Origin: a virus
Direction: 5' to 3' (one strand)
Virus record (IMG/VR): IMGVR_UViG_3300050821_009922
Location: 1-52,672 of that record
Length of the DNA stretch: 52,672 nucleotides
The position numbers and the translations under genes were made by a program. The stretch's first letter is position 1. Each line of letters opens with the position of its first letter. Below the pieces are notes generated by a model. It ran no database searches and was not told where the DNA came from. It worked only from the letters and a program-made list of their open reading frames with translations. Below are positions 39,620 to 46,878 of the stretch, piece by piece.

Positions 39620-40431
39620 TTCACTTCCTGGAGAGCGTCTTCGGTGGCTTGATCAAAGACCTCAATAGAACCCGCATAGTCCATGTAGCCGGAGTGGACT
39701 AGTCTTACTAACGGGGCTGCATAGAGCTTGAAACCACATTGACGGGCCAGCTCACAGAAGGCCCAGTCCTCGCTCATGTATTGCCTACCACCACTGCCCA
39801 GAGGATAGCGGATATCCGGACCCGTGGGAAAGAAATCGTAGCCCGTGCGATTCTGGAAGAGGGGCTCATCGGCGGAGTAGTCAAAGGTGATGGAGTCCCC
39901 CAGCTTCTCGATCATGGTGGTAAAGACCTCGCGCTTGATGCGTAAAAACCCGGTGCCCAGATGGCGCACCTCGATTAAGTCTTCAAGCGAGTAGTCTCCC
40001 GGAACTGACCAGTTCATGACTGGGATAAAGCCATAGTAGGGGAGCTGGTCGGGAGAGACTCCGGCCTTGGCTGCAGCTTGAATACGGGTCCAGTCCAGCT
40101 GCTTACGAGGGTAGACTCCTCCCACAATGGGCTCATCGCATGAGAGCAAAGTGAAGACATCTTCAGTGGAGAAGCTGATGTCTGCATCCACGAATAGAAG
40201 GTCGGTGTCTCGGGTGTCCAAGAAATGAGCGACTAGTCGGTTGCGAGCCCGGGGGACCAAAGAATCACAACCGACCGCCTTGATGCCCAAATGAATCCCG
40301 GAGCGCTGGCAGGAGAGGGCAAGACTCATGACTGAGTTGTGAAACCCAATGTGAAGCATATTGCCATAGCAAGGATAGGCTAGAAATAATCTGCGCTGAC
40401 GGAGTTTATCCCAGTCAATTACCGGTTTCAT
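39616..40431 (-). CDS. GT-A-type glycosyltransferase
   Basis: ATG 40431 overlaps the stop of the next glycosyltransferase and follows AAGGTGG, giving 271 residues. It shows LFLAYPCYGNMLHIGFHNSV at the N-terminus and LLFVDADISFSTED, where the DxD-like Asp-Ala-Asp is the nucleotide-sugar and metal site of GT-A enzymes. Later motifs EDWAFCELARQCGF and LVRLVHSG continue the fold. It would transfer a sugar, perhaps to phage DNA, to virion proteins or to the host surface; the acceptor is unknown. Confidence 0.8.
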   Translation of the reverse strand: MKPVIDWDKLRQRRLFLAYPCYGNMLHIGFHNSVMSLALSCQRSGIHLGIKAVGCDSLVPRARNRLVAHFLDTRDTDLLFVDADISFSTEDVFTLLSCDEPIVGGVYPRKQLDWTRIQAAAKAGVSPDQLPYYGFIPVMNWSVPGDYSLEDLIEVRHLGTGFLRIKREVFTTMIEKLGDSITFDYSADEPLFQNRTGYDFFPTGPDIRYPLGSGGRQYMSEDWAFCELARQCGFKLYAAPLVRLVHSGYMDYAGSIEVFDQATEDALQEVK

Positions 40432-41321
40432 GCTGCCACCTTGCTGGACTCGCGATGCTGGGTCTCGATGATGTATTGGCCCAGACGATCGGTTGTACAA
40501 TGGAATACGAACTTGAGGTGGATACGGCCATGCAGGGATTTCCAGATTGACCTACCTTCAGCGGTATCCCAGTAATATCCATCTCGGTCAATGTAGGTGA
40601 GGGCTTCTAAGAGTTCTGGCTTGGGAAGATGGGTGCAGGTGGTGGTAGGACATTCACTGAGATCCAGAAACAATGGGATAGAACCGTTAGCCATAATCTC
40701 CAGGTGCCGCATACAGTCCCAGCCGCCCTTGCGCATGGTGAAGGCAAACAGTGACTTTGAATAGTCAGAGTAGTAGTCATGCTCTGATTGGAATATGTAG
40801 GTCGATCTATCCCGGGGATCAGAGTAGGCCCGGACTTGAGACTTAATTGAGGGCTTGATGGTGGAGATCTTGGAAGTGGGAATGGCGAAGTGGATGGGGT
40901 AGACCTGAGGCATGAGTTGAGGTAGCTCGCGCTTGAAGTAAAGGCCGTGGCGGGTCAGATTGAAGAGCATGTGAGATTGGTCTTCCCCGTCGATGAGTAG
41001 AATCTTCTCCCGGGGATAGCGGGATACCGATAGATCAAAGAAAGACTGGTCACGCTGGATGGAGCCGTAGATGATGAGATCGAATTCCCGGGAGGTGATG
41101 CGCTCCTTGATATGGGTACGGTCAATGGGGATCTCGGGGAGGATCTTGGTCATGGTGAAGCCCCGGCCATAGAGGGATGATACGTCGCCGTAGTCCTGGT
41201 AGAGATGGGGAATACGGGGATAGTCGATGACCGTGGGGCCGAAGAGTTGACGCAGGCCAATGAAAGCAGCATCACACTGGTAGTCCATGCGTGTGGCGGG
41301 GGAGAGGAAGAGGATGTTCAT
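40428..41321 (-). CDS. Glycosyltransferase, GT-B/exostosin-like
   Basis: A 297-residue protein, coupled at both ends by ATGA overlaps. The C-terminal half has FAFTMRKGGWDCMRHLEIMANGSIPLF, the pattern of the exostosin-type donor-binding domain (a short R-x-G helix, then R-x-x-E, then G-x-I-P). The N-terminal half is an alpha/beta domain. Probably acts with its neighbours on one glycan pathway. Confidence 0.7.
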   Translation of the reverse strand: MNILFLSPATRMDYQCDAAFIGLRQLFGPTVIDYPRIPHLYQDYGDVSSLYGRGFTMTKILPEIPIDRTHIKERITSREFDLIIYGSIQRDQSFFDLSVSRYPREKILLIDGEDQSHMLFNLTRHGLYFKRELPQLMPQVYPIHFAIPTSKISTIKPSIKSQVRAYSDPRDRSTYIFQSEHDYYSDYSKSLFAFTMRKGGWDCMRHLEIMANGSIPLFLDLSECPTTTCTHLPKPELLEALTYIDRDGYYWDTAEGRSIWKSLHGRIHLKFVFHCTTDRLGQYIIETQHRESSKVAA

Positions 41322-42724
41322 TGCGGGTCTTTCACGATGACCCCAAGGCCCCAGGTGCCCGGGTAAATAAACGATCTTAGCTTGTGCTCAGAGGTGTACT
41401 TCCAGAAATACTCGCCTACGTATTCACTTGGCCAATCACCCCCAGCTGCTTCCCGGGTATGGTTCGGTAGGGGGGCAATATCGTGGCAGAGCACAAGTCC
41501 TCCCGGCTTAACCCAGCGCATAGCATTGCTCAAGTCTGCCGTGAAGCCCTGGGGGGAGTGATCGCCATCAATGAGAGCCAGGTCAAAAGAGTGCTCATCG
41601 AATACACAGGCTCGGGAGTCTTGGCATATGATACGCCACTGCGGATGGGTCCAGAGACCGGAGCAGTCATTGATATCAACTGAGGTGAGGTGACCACCCT
41701 TTTGTTCCAGGCCCAGTAGGAGGGCAGAAGTGGAGGCCCCGTCACGGACCCCGATCTCCAGTATTTGGCCCTTGGCTAAGCTTCTGAGCAGGGGTAGAAA
41801 GTCCTTCATGTCGCCCTGGGCTAAGCCCTGGTTGTAACGGAGGAGGATGGGGGAATGATATGAGTCACCGGCCTGGCTCAGATTATGGTTTCCATTGAGG
41901 GCCTGGGACACTGATTGGGTGAAGTCCAGTTTCTGAATGGAAGCCAGGGCATCGGATTCCATCTCTTGGCGCAGGGTCTCGTCTCCTGTCAGTACTTTAC
42001 AGGCATCTACCAGGTCTTCGTAACGGTGCCAGGTAAGGGCCCCGTTGAGATCTCGGGCATAGGTGTCTAGATCTGAGGCCATCTCACTGACCACACACTT
42101 TGAGTTCGCGAGTAGATAGCTTACCCTGACGATATTGAACAGACTTCTGCCGTCGTGGTTAACGTTGAGGACTATTTTGGAGCGGGAGATCAGTTGGTCC
42201 CGGCCCCCTCCGTAGCAGGAGTCGGTGGCTACTACAATGAGTCCAGCAGCTCTTAAGTCTTGGATCAGCTTGGCGCGACGGGGGGTCATCCAGCCTGCAA
42301 AGAACACGTCTATGTCTTGGATAGTTGCTCGGGGGATACGGGTAAGGTTTGGAGTGTAGCCGATGGGGATGTGGTGAGCAGGGATGCCTGACTTAAGCCA
42401 ATTAGCCACGTTGAGCTGGTTGTAGTCCCAGATCTTAGATCCGGAGGAGGCCACCAGATTGTGAAGATTAGCCATGGAGGGATGAGAGGGTTGTTCCAAG
42501 TTGTAGATGATGGAATCGGGGGGTAGGGCTTTGTCCGGGGAGAACAGTTCTGCTCCGAAGATAATGTTGATACCGGTACCGGGCATGGCAAAGGCATTCT
42601 CAGTGGACATGGTTTTGTGACCCAGTGAGCTGAGGGCCCAGGTCAGGGAAGATCTCACTTCTTCAAAGGCTGAGCTGTGGAGAAAGCCGGTGGGTCTGAT
42701 GATGGTACAGTTGTAGTTAGCCAT
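41318..42724 (-). CDS. Fused glycosyltransferase-methyltransferase (468 aa)
   Basis: ATG 42724 is chosen over TTG 42739; neither site is strong. Residues about 1-270 look like a GT-B-type domain (FFAGWMTPRRAKLIQDL, then VLNVNHDGRSLFNIVRVSYLLAN and the R-x-x-E-like end). Residues about 300-465 form a class I methyltransferase with ILEIGVRDGASTSALL (SAM site), FDLALIDGDHSP (the acidic strand 4) and WVKPGGLVLCHDI, as in the Methyltransf_24 group. The fusion suggests that a glycosylated product is then methylated. It starts the operon's sugar cassette. Confidence 0.8.
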   Translation of the reverse strand: MANYNCTIIRPTGFLHSSAFEEVRSSLTWALSSLGHKTMSTENAFAMPGTGINIIFGAELFSPDKALPPDSIIYNLEQPSHPSMANLHNLVASSGSKIWDYNQLNVANWLKSGIPAHHIPIGYTPNLTRIPRATIQDIDVFFAGWMTPRRAKLIQDLRAAGLIVVATDSCYGGGRDQLISRSKIVLNVNHDGRSLFNIVRVSYLLANSKCVVSEMASDLDTYARDLNGALTWHRYEDLVDACKVLTGDETLRQEMESDALASIQKLDFTQSVSQALNGNHNLSQAGDSYHSPILLRYNQGLAQGDMKDFLPLLRSLAKGQILEIGVRDGASTSALLLGLEQKGGHLTSVDINDCSGLWTHPQWRIICQDSRACVFDEHSFDLALIDGDHSPQGFTADLSNAMRWVKPGGLVLCHDIAPLPNHTREAAGGDWPSEYVGEYFWKYTSEHKLRSFIYPGTWGLGVIVKDPQ

Positions 42725-42908
42725 GGGAGTGGTATCCAAACTCAGTTTCCTCTGACTCTTCTTCCATGATTCTCATGAGCAATATGCGGATCATGTCCCC
42801 CACCTTACGGTGCTCTCCCTTGGCTTTGGCTATGAGCCACTCATCCATGGGAATCGTTATCTTGAATGCCCGTACTCTGGGGTATTCCACAGGTAAACCA
42901 AATACCAC
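42717..42908 (-). CDS. Ribbon-helix-helix-type regulator
   Basis: Sixty-three residues from GTG 42908, with an in-frame GTG at 42890 as an alternative. The segment RAFKITIPMDEWLIAKAKGEHRKVGDMIRILLMRIMEEE has the strand-helix-helix pattern of MetJ/Arc-type repressors. Acidic C-terminus. As the first regulator in the late operon, next to a possible promoter, it may autoregulate it. Confidence 0.65.
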   Translation of the reverse strand: MVFGLPVEYPRVRAFKITIPMDEWLIAKAKGEHRKVGDMIRILLMRIMEEESEETEFGYHSHG

Positions 42909-43187
42909 TTTGTATACAGGAAGTCAAGTCAATTACCACTTGACAGGCATGATAAGCTGGACAGGTGCGAGCGGGACACGGGGAACCAGCAACCGACCTC
43001 AATTCCAGTACAACTCCCAATACAACCCGGTACAACAAAGTTTACCGTAGATCTACTCCCCAGATCTGTGGAGGCCAGGGCCCCCGCCAGAGAGACCGTA
43101 GACAGAATAAGCGTTGGGGGCTCGGTGGATCTCCCGGGAACCTCCCTGATTCGCACTGGCGTGCTCATGCAGTCCGATGGACTGCGG
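42909..43187 (-). promoter_or_regulatory. Noncoding regulatory stretch upstream of the regulator gene
   Basis: No gene is supported in these 279 bases. The reading frame 43309-42929 is Ser/Cys rich and has no ribosome site, so I reject it. Visible elements are a perfect 7-bp inverted repeat GCAGTCC-GAT-GGACTGC (43169-43185) and, on the minus strand, TTGACT (42927-42922) 17 bases before TATTTG (42904-42899), a weak promoter toward the late operon. Confidence 0.5.
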
Positions 43188-43481
43188 TCAGTCGTAGTCT
43201 GGTTGAGTGGCAGTCGGGTCTCCGTAGATGGCAATCGCAAGCGCTTTAGCTTTCCGTTTCTTCCATGAGTGATAACCGAGTCGCTCATTGTAGGACGGTG
43301 GTAAGCCATGACGTGCTACTCGGTTAGCTGCAGCCCTGAGAGAAGCGATAAGCGTAGCGGTCAATCGGGTACGGTGTTGTGGCCGACTACAGTACTCAGC
43401 AAAGAGTTCATCAGAGCGTCTATATTCCTCTTGAGTAAGGGGTTTAGCAGTACGTGCCCGTAAGGTTATCAGGTTTCCCAT
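43188..43481 (-). CDS. Hypothetical protein at the head of the late operon
   Basis: A 97-residue basic protein. It begins with GNLITLRARTAKPLTQEEYRRSDELF, continues as Arg/Ala helices, and has YNERLGYHSWKKRKAKALAIAIYG near the end. It may bind DNA. It is the first gene leftward from the AT-rich regulatory region. Confidence 0.7.
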   Translation of the reverse strand: MGNLITLRARTAKPLTQEEYRRSDELFAEYCSRPQHRTRLTATLIASLRAAANRVARHGLPPSYNERLGYHSWKKRKAKALAIAIYGDPTATQPDYD

Positions 43482-43516
43482 AAGCTAAAACGGTTCAATA
43501 CTAACATTGATACAAG

Positions 43517-43609
43517 TTAGAATCACTACTCCACTCAATTCTCATTATCATTTTGATAATGGTATAACAGTATTAGAATCAATGAGTTACAGAGGTGTAC
43601 TGATTCTAA
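43517..43609. repeat. Three TTAGAATCA boxes
   Basis: Identical 9-base boxes at 43517-43525 and 43573-43581 in direct orientation and 43601-43609 inverted. The spacings are 56 and 28 bp, so they keep a constant multiple. They would be suitable binding sites for a repressor or an initiator. Confidence 0.7.
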
Positions 43610-43695
43610 AGGGGTTATGGGGATTATGAAAATGGTTTGCAAGATAGAATATAGTATAAGTATAGTATTATGAGTGGATTACAAGCGTTGTAATA

Positions 43696-43724
43696 TTGAC
43701 ACAAGAGGGGAATAGGCGCATACT
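43696..43724 (+). promoter_or_regulatory. Rightward promoter
   Basis: TTGACA (43696-43701), 17 bases, CATACT (43719-43724). It reads toward the gene at 43904 with a leader of about 170 bases. A second TTGACA at 43791 has no proper -10 element. Confidence 0.65.
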
Positions 43725-43746
43725 AGTGGCGTAGTTGAGGGGTTGC

Positions 43747-43779
43747 GGTCGGTTGCAAGTGGCGTGAAGCGTACCGACC
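43747..43779 (+). promoter_or_regulatory. Leader hairpin 1
   Basis: GGTCGGT (43747-43753) pairs exactly with ACCGACC (43773-43779), enclosing 19 bases. It lies within the predicted leader of the 43904 gene and may regulate its translation or bind a regulator. Confidence 0.5.
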
Positions 43780-43831
43780 TGAAACGGTGATTGACACTCA
43801 TCGGCTCCAAGACTTGAGGTGCGATACCTTA

Positions 43832-43853
43832 CACTCGTAATCCAATACGAGTG
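43832..43853. promoter_or_regulatory. Operator-like inverted repeat upstream of 43904
   Basis: CACTCGTA (43832-43839) and TACGAGTG (43846-43853) form a perfect 8-bp inverted repeat with a 6-base spacer. It is about 50 bases before the start codon and looks like a dimeric repressor site or a second leader hairpin. Confidence 0.55.
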
Positions 43854-43903
43854 ACCGGACTAGCCAAACGATAGTGGGCAAAATATCAATTGAGGTAATT
43901 ACC

Positions 43904-44794
43904 ATGGCACGTACAATGAAACAAGAATTACAAGAGAAGTTAGCTGCAGGCACATTGGCAGTCTCTCCCGCGAAGTCTCCAGTTACTGAGAGTCTGAAAG
44001 ATAAGGCGACCGAAGCTAAGGCCAAGGTCACTGAAATATTCACCCCCTCTCAGGTAATCGGAACCTTCACGGAAGCGCTTCCCAAAGACCAGAGTAGCAA
44101 GCTGAAAAGCTTGTATGATGACCTTTTGAGCGAGTTCGCCAATGAAGCACAGTCCCGGGTAGAAATCGGCTCTACTCTGATTTCCATACGGGAGTTGCTG
44201 GGGGAAAACTTCGGTAAGTTTTTGGCTGATTGCGTGGTCAAAGCCTTGCGCAAGTCTCTCCCAACCTGCTACCGCTACATTGCTCTGGCATCTGCCTTCA
44301 ATCACAAGTTCGCCAAAAACAAGGTCTTTAAAACCGCTCTGTCCCGTATCTGGGGAGGTGAGGGTTGCTTTGACTCAGTGAATGGCGAACTGAAACCCGC
44401 AGTGGACGAAGCTATTGGCGCTATTGGGGGAATCCCTGAGAGTACCGATTCCGGAGTCTGCGAAGTAGCTGCCCGGAAGTTTGTCGATGCGGTGGACAAG
44501 CTTGTGAGCAACTCACGGTCAGCCACTCCGGGCGGGAGAAAATGGGATGCGGAAACCATGACTAAAAAGCATGTCGGAGTGGTCAAGGGGTTCCGTGCCT
44601 ATATCACAAACAAGAGTGTCAGCGCTAACCGGGCCATCAAGCTGCTTACCGCTTTGCTGGTAGAGGCAATGGTTGAAATGTCCGCCAATGACATCAAGAC
44701 CGCATTCGATGCTGCTACTAAGCAAATCAGTGAGCGTAAGTTGGAAGTGAAGAAAGCCCACGAAGAAATTGAACAGACGGTAGCAGTCGCCTAG
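43904..44794 (+). CDS. Hypothetical protein, DUF3102-like (weak)
   Basis: ATG 43904 follows GAGG (9 bases); GTG 43874 is an in-frame alternative. A 296-residue protein with an N-terminal Ala/Lys-rich part, then RVEIGSTLISIRELLGENFGKFLADCV, which resembles the G-x-x-L-x-x-x-R/K helix of DUF3102-type replication-associated proteins. A second helical domain has VAARKFVDAVDKLVSNSRS, and the C-terminal charged helix reads ERKLEVKKAHEEIEQ. It is the only gene between promoter 43696 and terminator 44874. Function unknown. Confidence 0.7.
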   Translation: MARTMKQELQEKLAAGTLAVSPAKSPVTESLKDKATEAKAKVTEIFTPSQVIGTFTEALPKDQSSKLKSLYDDLLSEFANEAQSRVEIGSTLISIRELLGENFGKFLADCVVKALRKSLPTCYRYIALASAFNHKFAKNKVFKTALSRIWGGEGCFDSVNGELKPAVDEAIGAIGGIPESTDSGVCEVAARKFVDAVDKLVSNSRSATPGGRKWDAETMTKKHVGVVKGFRAYITNKSVSANRAIKLLTALLVEAMVEMSANDIKTAFDAATKQISERKLEVKKAHEEIEQTVAVA

Positions 44795-44873
44795 TCTCAT
44801 GGCAACCTGCATACTGGTACTGTCAGAACTGTTACTCATTCTGCTGGTACTGGGAGTGAGACAATCGTAAACT

Positions 44874-44917
44874 AAATAGCCTAGTGGGGTTAGATTCCCT
44901 GCTAGGCTATTTTTTTG
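44874..44917 (+). terminator. Strong rho-independent terminator
   Basis: AAATAGCCTAG (44874-44884) pairs exactly with CTAGGCTATTT (44902-44912); inside, GGG/CCC can extend the stem; a run of eight T ends it (44910-44917). It terminates the gene ending at 44794. Confidence 0.9.
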
Positions 44918-45040
44918 GTCCCAGAGTCCCGTCCGGTAAAAAACTACTGCTAATTAATTACACCCCTGATATTCCCAAGTATTCCATGTCCACTCCCATC
45001 CAATCTGCCCAAAACTACTTTCACCATATAGTCCCAGAAC

Positions 45041-45069
45041 TTGACTCAAGCTATTGATAAGACTATACT
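45041..45069 (+). promoter_or_regulatory. Near-consensus promoter
   Basis: TTGACT (45041-45046), exactly 17 bases, TATACT (45064-45069). Same form as the promoter at 52303. The start of transcription would be near 45076, just before a structured leader (45080-45156). Confidence 0.8.
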
Positions 45070-45079
45070 TAGTATAGAT

Positions 45080-45156
45080 CAAGGGAGCAATGAACAGGAA
45101 GCTGGTTGTAGTGCTTAGGGTTGAGCGCAGATAATTCCTGCTCATTGTCTCCCTTG
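45080..45156 (+). promoter_or_regulatory. Structured leader with nested upstream reading frame
   Basis: Bases 45080-45098 pair with 45137-45156 over 18 of 19 positions, with one bulged base and one mismatch. The left arm contains the ribosome site and ATG of a 14-codon reading frame (45090-45134) that ends two bases before the right arm. Translation of the small frame would therefore open the stem. The design resembles a leader-peptide attenuation or coupling element controlling the genes at 45244 onward. A strong T-run is not present. Confidence 0.55.
45090..45134 (+). CDS. 14-residue leader peptide
   Basis: ATG 45090 follows AAGGGAG by two bases. The product MNRKLVVVLRVERR has repeated Val and Arg codons that could sense tRNA or ribosome speed. 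It lies inside the pairing region described in the previous entry. Its reality is unproven. Confidence 0.4.
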   Translation: MNRKLVVVLRVERR

Positions 45157-45243
45157 TTCTTGAGTCCGTTCTGCAGTAAACAATCCTCATCAGGTCTGAG
45201 CAATAGGCCTATTGCTAAAGTACAAAACAAAGGGGTTACAGCT

Positions 45244-45354
45244 ATGTGGGAAATCCTGTCAGTGTTGTTCTTTTTGTGGCTAATGGCACAGACCATTCGG
45301 GGAATCGTGGCTTTGCTGAACTGGGGAAGTGAATCCCTGAGGAGGCTGGAATGA
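45244..45354 (+). CDS. 36-residue single-span membrane protein
   Basis: ATG 45244 follows AAAGGGG by eight bases. The product starts with MWEILSVLFFLWLMAQTIRG, a transmembrane helix, and has a short basic tail. The stop overlaps the next ATG. Confidence 0.6.
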   Translation: MWEILSVLFFLWLMAQTIRGIVALLNWGSESLRRLE

Positions 45355-45431
45355 GATGGCTTCTGATTGCTGCCAGTAGTCTCACCGTAGTGTTGCTGCT
45401 AGTGCTAATATTCCGTCCCAATCCATTTTGA
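45351..45431 (+). CDS. 26-residue membrane micropeptide
   Basis: ATG 45351 overlaps the previous stop (ATGA) and follows GGAGG by five bases. One hydrophobic helix (WLLIAASSLTVVLLLVLIF) spans nearly the whole product. Together with the 36-residue protein it forms a pair of one-span membrane peptides. Confidence 0.55.
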   Translation: MRWLLIAASSLTVVLLLVLIFRPNPF

Positions 45432-45464
45432 TCCATCTGTTCCTCCCCCGGAAAAGAGTTTGAG

Positions 45465-45641
45465 ATGCTAACCAGACTGCAAGCCTGGGCCAATCTGGGC
45501 TGGGTAGTGCCCAATCTGGACTGGAGTGCCCATAGCCATAAATGCACCGAGTGTAGAGAGATTCTGGAGTGTCACTGCAATGACCCATTGGCCCGCTGGA
45601 CTACTTGTGTAGAATGCCAGACAAAACCGAGGGCTGCCTAG
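45465..45641 (+). CDS. 58-residue Cys-rich protein
   Basis: ATG 45465 follows GAAAAGAG. CTEC and ECHC in the middle and CVEC near the end give six cysteines or histidines for a zinc fold. The N-terminus is Trp-rich. Function unknown. Confidence 0.6.
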   Translation: MLTRLQAWANLGWVVPNLDWSAHSHKCTECREILECHCNDPLARWTTCVECQTKPRAA

Positions 45642-45646
45642 ATCCC

Positions 45647-45847
45647 ATGACCAATTCGAAGACCCGGGAAGAACTGCTAGAAGAGCTGGAGAGGCTGGAG
45701 TCGGCTAAGAGTTCGCTCGATTCCGGGCTCAGACCAGTGGCAGAGGCCAGAATCTCCCAGCTGAAAAGGCTGCTAGGGGCCTCTGAGAGCCCCGAGAACC
45801 CGTCTGGGGTATTCCGGGGTGGGTTAAGGCCTGGGAAACGATTCTAG
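45647..45847 (+). CDS. Small helical hypothetical protein
   Basis: From ATG 45647 the product has 66 residues with a helix-rich first half (TREELLEELERLESAKSSLDS) and a Gly/Arg-rich tail. An alternative start in the same frame is ATG 45614. Family unknown. Confidence 0.55.
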   Translation: MTNSKTREELLEELERLESAKSSLDSGLRPVAEARISQLKRLLGASESPENPSGVFRGGLRPGKRF

Positions 45848-45874
45848 GTGGTCTGGAGCTTCAGCAATAGGCCT

Positions 45875-45967
45875 TTAATCATTCCCCATGACCAGCAGAA
45901 TGGCAATTGCCACCAAGGTCCCCAGCGAGAGCTTGATGAATAGTCCCAGAGTGACCAGTGTATCCAT
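45875..45967 (-). CDS. 30-residue membrane micropeptide on the minus strand
   Basis: ATG 45967 gives MDTLVTLGLFIKLSLGTLV and onward, a single hydrophobic helix, ending at TAA 45875-45877. It lies against the direction of its neighbours and has no strong ribosome site, so confidence is low. Confidence 0.3.
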   Translation of the reverse strand: MDTLVTLGLFIKLSLGTLVAIAILLVMGND

Positions 45968-46113
45968 GGCAGAGGGCTTTCTGCAGTGAGCTGGTGAGCA
46001 GGCCCAGGGGAGGGGCATTCCCCTTGAAATTAGACTTAAGCGTAGGCCAGGACTAGATTACGAAAGTAGTTGCACCCTCCAAGTATTCCAAATCCATTCT
46101 GAAAGGAATCTCT

Positions 46114-46410
46114 ATGGCTAAAATAACCATCTCAGAAGCCCTTAACTGGCAGAAGACTCTGTCCCATCGTCACGATGAGCTAGTCAATCTGCGTAACCAA
46201 AACTCTGCCTCAGAGCTGCGCTACTTGGGAGCGAACGCTGATAAGACCATCACCAAGACTCCCCTGTACGATCCCAAGCTGCTCGACAAGCAGATCACCC
46301 TCATTGCCCGGGAGATGCGCCTGCTCAATGACGCCATCAAGCGTACCAATGCCACAGTAGAAGTTTTGGGCTATGACCAGAACGATGCGGTTCTGGGAGA
46401 GTTGACTTAA
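46114..46410 (+). CDS. Coiled-coil hypothetical protein
   Basis: ATG 46114 follows AAAGGA; 98 residues. It begins MAKITISEALNWQKTLSHRH, then a region with many Asn/Leu, then ITLIAREMRLLNDAIKRTNATV. This is the pattern of a short helical hairpin resembling the DIP1984-type family, but the match is weak. Function unknown. Confidence 0.65.
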   Translation: MAKITISEALNWQKTLSHRHDELVNLRNQNSASELRYLGANADKTITKTPLYDPKLLDKQITLIAREMRLLNDAIKRTNATVEVLGYDQNDAVLGELT

Positions 46411-46443
46411 TTTTCTATATCGGGGATAGGAAGTGAGGAGTGG

Positions 46444-46506
46444 ATGACTAGCCAGCGACGCACCTGCAATGGCGATATATTTGCAATGGCTGCAACGGTC
46501 CTGTAA
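46444..46506 (+). CDS. 20-residue reading frame with a strong ribosome site
   Basis: GAGGAG precedes ATG 46444 by three bases. The product would begin MTSQRRTCNGDIF and end at TAA 46504-46506. The end of the frame lies in a hairpin (AACGG/CCGTT, 46493-46511), so a regulatory leader is also possible. Confidence 0.25.
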   Translation: MTSQRRTCNGDIFAMAATVL

Positions 46507-46656
46507 ACCGTTACCTCTCTACAAAAGAGGACAACTTGTTAATTGGTTGTTAGTGGCTGAAATGAAGTAGTTGATTGTCCCTATGTGTTGGTGGTTGATT
46601 GTTCTACCTGTCATCGGCCCACTTCTTGTCCCCGGCCAAATCCAAGGAGGATTCCT

Positions 46657-46878
46657 ATGGCTTGGTTCCATTCCCATCGCTGGAAAGTAACCGGAGTCAC
46701 TCAGCTGCAATGGCTCCATACCAAGTGTCCCTGCACTGAAATTCTCATGGTATGTGATTGCGGGGAAGCCAAGACCATTAACCTCACTGGCCAGTGGTCG
46801 CTGGAGCAATTGCAGCCCGCTCCTAATCGGGTTGCTGCCGATACTGAGTTCTTCAAAAAACTAGGAGTCAAAATATGA
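46657..46878 (+). CDS. Small Cys-containing protein
   Basis: ATG 46657 follows AAGGAGG by six bases; 73 residues. It starts with WFHSHRWKVTGVTQLQW, then KCPCTEILMVCDCGEAK, four cysteines for a zinc site. The stop overlaps the next ATG. Confidence 0.7.
   Translation: MAWFHSHRWKVTGVTQLQWLHTKCPCTEILMVCDCGEAKTINLTGQWSLEQLQPAPNRVAADTEFFKKLGVKI

Larger units (their letters stand above)
43482..43903. promoter_or_regulatory. AT-rich regulatory region, possible origin, between divergent operons
   Basis: No gene is supported in these 422 bases. The first half is AT rich and holds three identical 9-mers TTAGAATCA (43517-43525, 43573-43581, and inverted at 43601-43609), with starts 56 and 28 bases apart. 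It also holds ATTATCA-TTT-TGATAAT (43544-43560). The second half is a rightward promoter (43696) and a structured leader. These features suit a control region or a replication origin. Confidence 0.6.

Noticed and set aside
42929-43309. Possible 126-residue minus-strand protein
   Set aside because: It overlaps the 43188-43481 gene by over 100 bases, is Ser/Cys rich with no ribosome site, and looks like a chance frame through a regulatory region.
46480-46535. tRNA-like region with an anticodon-arm look (ACGGT CCTGTAA ACCGT)
   Set aside because: No T at the base before the anticodon, no D-arm, no TTCNANT loop and no acceptor stem. Two simple hairpins explain it better.
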